From ZC4RG30 sp963777735 (GTDB lineage: Bacteria; Pseudomonadota; Gammaproteobacteria; Steroidobacterales; Steroidobacteraceae): a stretch of 64,000 nt of DNA. Position numbers and translations under genes: made by a program. The DNA is taken from contig CAVZRQ010000009.1 in NCBI GenBank assembly GCA_963777735.1, positions 68,069 to 132,068 of the forward strand. The letters run 5' to 3'. Shown one piece after another: positions 60,631 to 64,000 of this stretch (position 1 is its first letter; the number at the start of each line of letters is the position of its first letter). Under the pieces are notes generated by a model. The model was not told the origin of the DNA and made no database searches. It saw only the letters and a list, made by a program, of their open reading frames with translations.

Positions 60631-61378
60631 CTTGCTTCCTTGCCTTGGGAAACACGTAGCGGGGCTTTGTGCCTTCAAAGGCGAGAGCGCCCACTCTTGT
60701 CAGCTCACTGATTACAGCGTTCGTCACTGCTGCATCGATCTTGTTGCCCAGCAGGGAGGTGACGTGATGCTCCAGCTTCTTGCGCGTGGTCGGCCTGGTC
60801 CGCGGGTGATCACGCAGGTGGGAGAAGACGATTTCCGCATCCTTGGAGAGCGGCGCGGGCTTGGGAACAGGTTTCGGCTTCTTCGGCGCCGGTTTCGGTT
60901 CTTTCACCGGTGCCTTGGAAGGCGTTACCGACGGGCGAGCCATGGACTCCGCCAGTTTCAACGCTTCCGGAACATTATCGGCCCGATCAATCACGCTCCC
61001 CAAGCTACGCATGTAGCCGAAGAGCGCCTCGAAGCCCTTGTCGCGTGAGACGACGACGTAACAAGCCGCCCGACGGTTCTGAATATCCTCCTGGTGGGCT
61101 TCACCCAGACAAAATGCAATGTGGAAATCCAGCGCGTTCTTGCCTGACTTGGCGCTCTGAACAAACTGAACCTGACCGCCCAACGGCTGCCACGCTTCAG
61201 CGAGATCCGCATCGAACTTGTTCTGTTGCGGACCTCGCAGCACCCACAGACGAATGTGCGCACCACGCACGAGCGCGATGTCCTTCGCGGGAGGCTTAAC
61301 GTTTTCGAAGTCGAGGAATGAGGTGTGTGATTTGCGGCATTGCCCAGTACCCTGGGCGGATAGTGCTGTTTGCAGCAT
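60617..61378 (-). CDS. PIN-like (NYN/PIN_7) domain protein with C-terminal winged helix
   Basis: The core FLDFENVKPP, LGGQVQFVQSAKSGKNALDFHIAFCLG and VVSRDKGFEAL place it with PIN-like RNA nucleases: the acidic residues DFEN, DFH and SRDKG are metal ligands. A Lys/Pro-rich linker (about residues 160-195) leads to a helical C-terminus that looks like a winged helix (IVFSHLRDHPRTRPTTRKK). Start is uncertain: ATG at 61378 is in frame, but the ATG at 61340 (MPQITH) would fit better if one surplus base near 61322 is removed, giving 240 residues. Target RNA unknown. Confidence 0.72.
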   Translation of the reverse strand: MLQTALSAQGTGQCRKSHTSFLDFENVKPPAKDIALVRGAHIRLWVLRGPQQNKFDADLAEAWQPLGGQVQFVQSAKSGKNALDFHIAFCLGEAHQEDIQNRRAACYVVVSRDKGFEALFGYMRSLGSVIDRADNVPEALKLAESMARPSVTPSKAPVKEPKPAPKKPKPVPKPAPLSKDAEIVFSHLRDHPRTRPTTRKKLEHHVTSLLGNKIDAAVTNAVISELTRVGALAFEGTKPRYVFPKARKQDGAR

Positions 61379-61398
61379 CAATCTGGCAAGGGCACTCC

Positions 61399-61429
61399 AA
61401 CTTGAGGTCGCAAATTGCGATCTCAAGTT
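61399..61429. repeat. Palindrome, copy 2, beside the HEPN/MNT pair
   Basis: Fifteen-base arms (61399-61413 and 61415-61429) around one central A, core AGGTCGCAA-A-TTGCGATCT with a single G:T mismatch in the arms. It begins 13 bases after the HEPN stop. On the minus strand it reads LRSQFATSSW, the ORF6N family motif, though no ORF6N gene is here. No T-run follows, so it is not a good terminator. Confidence 0.85.
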
Positions 61430-61441
61430 TACAAGCCATTG

Positions 61442-61876
61442 TTACTTCAGGATGGAGGACGCCCTTGCAGACGTCACTTCTTCCAGCAGCCGACCAGCTT
61501 CTGCAATGCAATTTGCAGTGGTTGATTCGTCAATGTCATCACCCGTGTAGTCCGCAACGTTGCGTTGACGGCGCAGGGCATCCAGCACCACGACACGCTT
61601 CGTCTCTGTGCCCAGGGTGAGTGGCAGACTTTGCAGCAGCGTCGCGTGATGTCCGGGCCGATTGGTGTCCGGGCGGTATCCTTTCATCATCATCGCGGCA
61701 AGTGCGCATTGCATGATGCATTTGTAGGCCGCATCAAATTGCGTCTCGGTGCTGATGCCTCCGACGCCCGCATCGCGCAAATTTCGCTTCGCCGCTGCCA
61801 GCAGCCTGTCTATTTCGACTGCATCGGTGGGATGCGTTTTAAGTTGCCCGATCCTCAGCAGATTTTCCAAACTCAC
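61442..61876 (-). CDS. HEPN domain protein, putative toxin of an MNT/HEPN pair
   Basis: A 144-residue helical protein. The partner gene upstream overlaps its start by 38 bases, the usual layout of HEPN/MNT toxin-antitoxin pairs. The HEPN active region is LRRQRNVADYTGD (residues 101-113): the catalytic RX4-6H has Tyr110 in place of His, so RNase activity may differ. AAYKCIMQCALAAMMMKGY and HHATLLQSL are further helices of the fold. In characterised pairs the MNT protein AMPylates or otherwise neutralises the HEPN toxin. Confidence 0.78.
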   Translation of the reverse strand: MSLENLLRIGQLKTHPTDAVEIDRLLAAAKRNLRDAGVGGISTETQFDAAYKCIMQCALAAMMMKGYRPDTNRPGHHATLLQSLPLTLGTETKRVVVLDALRRQRNVADYTGDDIDESTTANCIAEAGRLLEEVTSARASSILK

Positions 61877-62468
61877 CGGGATCTCCCACCAGGACTATCT
61901 GTGGCTCCTTTGCGACCCGAGACAGAAATCGGTCGCCCTGCGCGAGCTTTGCGTGAAATGCGTCTTCGGTCATGACCACCGGATTCACTTCACGACCCAG
62001 CCGTACTGCGCCTGCGTGGCAGGCCTCCACCACATCGGCAAAAGGCACTGTCCCAACAACGAGCAGATCGACATCACTGCCGGCGTGCTCCTTGCCTTGG
62101 GCGACCGAACCATAGACCAGCGCCAGCGACACCTTGCCTTGAAACGGAGCTAGCAAGCTTCGCAACACATCAGCCAGGCCTGCTGTCTTGCGGAAGATCC
62201 CGGCAAGCTCGGCATAGATGGGGCAGTCACGGTTCGCTTGATAACGTACCTGATTGCCCGACGTGGTCCGAAGCAGCAATCCGGTGTCTTCGAGCAATTT
62301 CAGCTCACGGTGTAGAGAGCCGGCTGGCACACCGGTGAGACGGGCGATCTCGCGCACGTAGAAAGTCTTATCGGAATGCAGCAACAGGAGAGAGAGGAGC
62401 CGTCGCCGGTATGCGCCGAACAGGACTTCCACCAGTTGGCGTTTTTCTGTCGATTCGTGTGATCTCAT
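61839..62468 (-). CDS. Nucleotidyltransferase (MNT) with N-terminal winged helix, putative antitoxin
   Basis: A 209-residue protein. Residues 20-80 form a winged helix-turn-helix (FYVREIARLTGVPAGSLHRELK); residues 110-200 are a minimal nucleotidyltransferase with GSVAQGKEHAGSDVDLLVV, the GSxxxG and SDxD motifs (Ser/Gly 120-121, Asp132 and Asp134). The winged helix plus MNT combination suggests a DNA-binding antitoxin that can autoregulate. ATG at 62468. It overlaps the HEPN gene by 38 bases. The 77-base gap to palindrome copy 3 should hold the promoter. Confidence 0.85.
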   Translation of the reverse strand: MRSHESTEKRQLVEVLFGAYRRRLLSLLLLHSDKTFYVREIARLTGVPAGSLHRELKLLEDTGLLLRTTSGNQVRYQANRDCPIYAELAGIFRKTAGLADVLRSLLAPFQGKVSLALVYGSVAQGKEHAGSDVDLLVVGTVPFADVVEACHAGAVRLGREVNPVVMTEDAFHAKLAQGDRFLSRVAKEPQIVLVGDPGEFGKSAEDRAT

Positions 62469-62545
62469 AGTGAGAACAATCGTAGCAGTTTGGAGAACGA
62501 TTTGCCAGTGTGTCGCTTCTTCCGCCAGCGCAGAGGAGCAGATCG

Positions 62546-62578
62546 GCCTTCAAGGTCGCAAATTGCGACCTTGAAGGC
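62546..62578. repeat. Palindrome, copy 3, upstream of the HEPN/MNT pair
   Basis: Sixteen-base perfect arms (62546-62561 and 62563-62578) around one central A, core AAGGTCGCAA-A-TTGCGACCTT. The outer arms differ from copy 1 (CTTT versus CTTC side) but change on both sides together, so pairing is kept. It lies 78 bases upstream of the MNT start codon. The stretch 62579-62726 contains no convincing gene. Confidence 0.88.
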
Positions 62579-62726
62579 TGGCCCAGAGCTCGTGGTTGCC
62601 GAGGATGCAGAGAGCGTTCTACCGGTTCGAGGGGTCGCGGAAGCGTTCGACGACCGCGGGGCTATCGAGGCGAGTCGCCATCAGTTGCTAGTGGTGAAGA
62701 AGAGCCTCGTAGTTCGCAAGAGATGT

Positions 62727-63065
62727 CTAGAGCGCCAGCACCATCCTGAGCCCCTCATCGACGGCTCGCATGACGTCACTCGGAAGCGCCCGTATGCGCT
62801 GCGTTAGCAGAGTGCGATCGATCGTCACCAGCTGTGACACATTCACAACCGACGCCTTGCTAAGCCCCGACTCCGACTTGGCCATGCGCACATTGCCTGG
62901 CGCATCCGCCAGCGCCAGAATTTATGTCACAGCCACTGCCATCACCGTCGCGATTCGACTTTCGCTCAGTGGGTTGGCCTGGACGATCAGCACGGGCCTG
63001 CGATAGCCCGGTGCGGAACCGACGGGCGCAGACAATCCCGCCCACCACAGTTCACCACGCTACAT
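62727..63065 (-). pseudogene. mazF-like toxin, inactivated by two nonsense codons
   Basis: A 113-codon remnant of a MazF/PemK RNase toxin. The frame reads M-stop-RGELWWAGLSAPVGSAPGYRRPVLIVQA, NPLSESRIATVMAVAVT, stop, then ALADAPGNVRMAKSESGLSKASVVNVSQL and TIDRTLLTQRIRALPSDVM to the stop at 62727. Codon 2 is TAG (normally AAG for MKRGE) and a TAA replaces codon 48 or so. The remaining sequence is well kept, so decay is recent or the stops are sequencing errors. The start overlaps the antitoxin end by 14 bases, as in intact mazEF operons. Confidence 0.8.
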
Positions 63066-63288
63066 CGGTGAGAAGCTGCTGTTGTGCCAGAGCCAGCCCG
63101 GGATCGAGGAGGGAGTCTTGCTTGCCATAGAGGGCATCGAGGCGCGCCGTGCTAGCGGCTGCCCCGTGAACTCCGAGATATGCAGATAGCGCGTTTGTGT
63201 AGAGCTCGCTGCGCGATATGCCCTGTTCGTGGGCCAGACGCTCACCGGCCGTGAATACTTTGTCGGGAACGGAGATGGCTATCTTCAT
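63052..63288 (-). CDS. Ribbon-helix-helix antitoxin (MazE-like)
   Basis: A 78-residue antitoxin. The N-terminal MKIAISVPDKVFTAGERLAHEQGISRSELY is a ribbon-helix-helix DNA-binding unit; the C-terminal LDALYGKQDSLLDPGLALAQQ would contact the toxin. The last codons D-V-A-W read DEAW in relatives; the E-to-V change is the same base that creates the TAG in mazF codon 2. A 20-bp dyad precedes the ATG at 63298-63317. The ribosome site is weak. Confidence 0.85.
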   Translation of the reverse strand: MKIAISVPDKVFTAGERLAHEQGISRSELYTNALSAYLGVHGAAASTARLDALYGKQDSLLDPGLALAQQQLLTDVAW

Positions 63289-63297
63289 GGGGTACAA

Positions 63298-63317
63298 GGT
63301 ATCACCATGGTAATACC
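63298..63317. promoter_or_regulatory. Operator-like dyad upstream of the antitoxin gene
   Basis: A 20-bp near-palindrome GGTATCACCA / TGGTAATACC with one mismatch, ending 10 bases before the ATG of the antitoxin. Antitoxins of this type repress their own operon through such dyads. Confidence 0.55.
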
Positions 63318-63396
63318 CGTCCAAAACCTGGTGCCAGACGCATTTCCGGGGTGATCGAGGAGAATTCCACGGCCGGGCTTTGTTGATGTCGATGAA

Positions 63397-63933
63397 TCAG
63401 CCAGCCGGCCGCTGGCGGTAGAGCCCATCAAACCGCCGCTCCAGCTCGAGATGTGCGCCGCGCACTCCGTCCACGACCTCTTTGGCCCAGTCGAAGTAAG
63501 CCTGTTTACGCTCCAGCGACCAGCCCGCCGGCGGGCTGGCAAGAATGTCACGCAGGTTGCAAATCTTGTCGGCTATCTTCACTGCACGCGCCTGCACACT
63601 CGAGTGCGAAGCCTTGCTGATCTGCAGGCGCTTGCGCGCTTCCTTCGAAAGCCACTTGGTATCTGTGACCTCCACGACGACATCGGCAATCTCGTCTCCG
63701 AACTGGCCTCGCAGTTCTTCGTACGTGGTTTCCGTGTCTTCCAGTGTGTCGTGAAGCAATGCAGCCGCGATAATGACGGGATCCGAGATGCCGCCTTCAC
63801 CCTTCAGCACATTGGCAAGGCCGATGGGGTGGTTGACATAAGGCGATGCGTCGGCATCCTTGCGCCGCTGGTCGCGATGCTTGTGCGCAGAGAACTCCGC
63901 TGCCTTCAATATCGTTGCGATTGGATCTTCCAT
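63397..63933 (-). CDS. Small alarmone hydrolase (Mesh1-like HD-domain (p)ppGpp hydrolase)
   Basis: A 178-residue HD-domain protein. QRRKDADASPYVNHPIGLANVL (residues 22-43; HxxRxKD-type start) and ALLHDTLEDTETTYEEL with the HD pair at residues 61-62 match Mesh1-like small alarmone hydrolases and the hydrolase domain of SpoT; there is no synthetase or TGS domain. It would remove the 3' pyrophosphate of ppGpp. GAGG precedes the ATG at good spacing. It is next to the mazEF remnant, and 63934-64000 holds nothing recognisable. Confidence 0.88.
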   Translation of the reverse strand: MEDPIATILKAAEFSAHKHRDQRRKDADASPYVNHPIGLANVLKGEGGISDPVIIAAALLHDTLEDTETTYEELRGQFGDEIADVVVEVTDTKWLSKEARKRLQISKASHSSVQARAVKIADKICNLRDILASPPAGWSLERKQAYFDWAKEVVDGVRGAHLELERRFDGLYRQRPAG

Positions 63934-64000
63934 GGTCACCTCGCCGCAATTATATCGCTGGCATCCGGTCATTCATGCCGAAGAGGTCGCACCAAGGATC

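Noticed and set aside
62490..62807. Plus-strand frame of 105 codons across palindrome copy 3
   Set aside because: No motif or ribosome site, and it overlaps the mazF remnant on the opposite strand.

Overview
The window is GC-rich (roughly 63-65% by eye), densely coded DNA from a Gram-negative, aerobic soil- or water-type proteobacterium. OmpW and porin-like outer-membrane proteins, Sec, Tat and lipoprotein signals, AhpC/AhpF with an OxyR-like site, SodC, Kef, MsrA and an OxyR-type stress set support this. The mix of PQQ dehydrogenases, LigM-type O-demethylases, DUF6152 proteins and DUF1552/DUF1592 pairs resembles soil Gammaproteobacteria of the Steroidobacteraceae kind; that placement is an inference, not something a marker gene here proves. 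No rRNA, tRNA, CRISPR array or intact transposase was seen.

Layout. 0-3.6 kb: start of an IclR regulator with tandem operator-like dyads, a LigM-type O-demethylase and a divergent aldehyde dehydrogenase, probably methoxy-aromatic catabolism. 3.6-5.4 kb: a Kef-type antiporter. 5.4-15.5 kb: a tight ten-gene minus-strand operon in which every product has an export signal (two DUF6152 proteins, three members of a WEGDTLV family, a DUF1552/DUF1592 pair, an ankyrin protein, a Met/Gly-rich protein and a small secreted protein). 15.7-25.1 kb: a second LigM homologue and three PQQ dehydrogenases, one preceded by a di-heme cytochrome c. 25.1-34.5 kb: Gfo/Idh/MocA oxidoreductase, two TIM-barrel isomerase/epimerase proteins, a NupG-type transporter and a run of housekeeping genes (RNA helicase, GST, GNAT, LysE).

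34.5-46.6 kb: TraB protein, a DUF6152-WEGDTLV fusion, ahpCF, PhoD phosphatase, DUF2130 nuclease-like protein, OmpW, a membrane PP2C phosphatase/kinase with its STAS partner, MsrA. 46.6-54.6 kb: metallo-beta-lactamase-fold hydrolase, DEDD exonuclease, porin-like protein, an ECF sigma/anti-sigma pair with a secreted protein, and a fourth PQQ dehydrogenase. 54.7-59.9 kb: an ORF6N gene with a perfect 35-bp palindrome, a DHA2 exporter, a methyltransferase, SodC, CsbD, and another DUF6152/WEGDTLV pair. 60-64 kb: ComEA-like protein, PIN protein, a HEPN/MNT toxin-antitoxin pair bracketed by two copies of the same palindrome, a decayed mazF next to an intact antitoxin, and a Mesh1-like alarmone hydrolase.

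The most interesting candidate for an undescribed system is the DUF6152/WEGDTLV partnership: it occurs as three adjacent pairs and once as a single fused protein, and all four DUF6152 parts would begin with His-His-Ser after signal cleavage. The second is the palindrome family associated with ORF6N and HEPN/MNT. Seven genes carry eight apparent single-base frameshifts, seven of them a one-base gain that restores a normal protein when removed; these look more like assembly errors than decay, and such genes are given here as whole loci.
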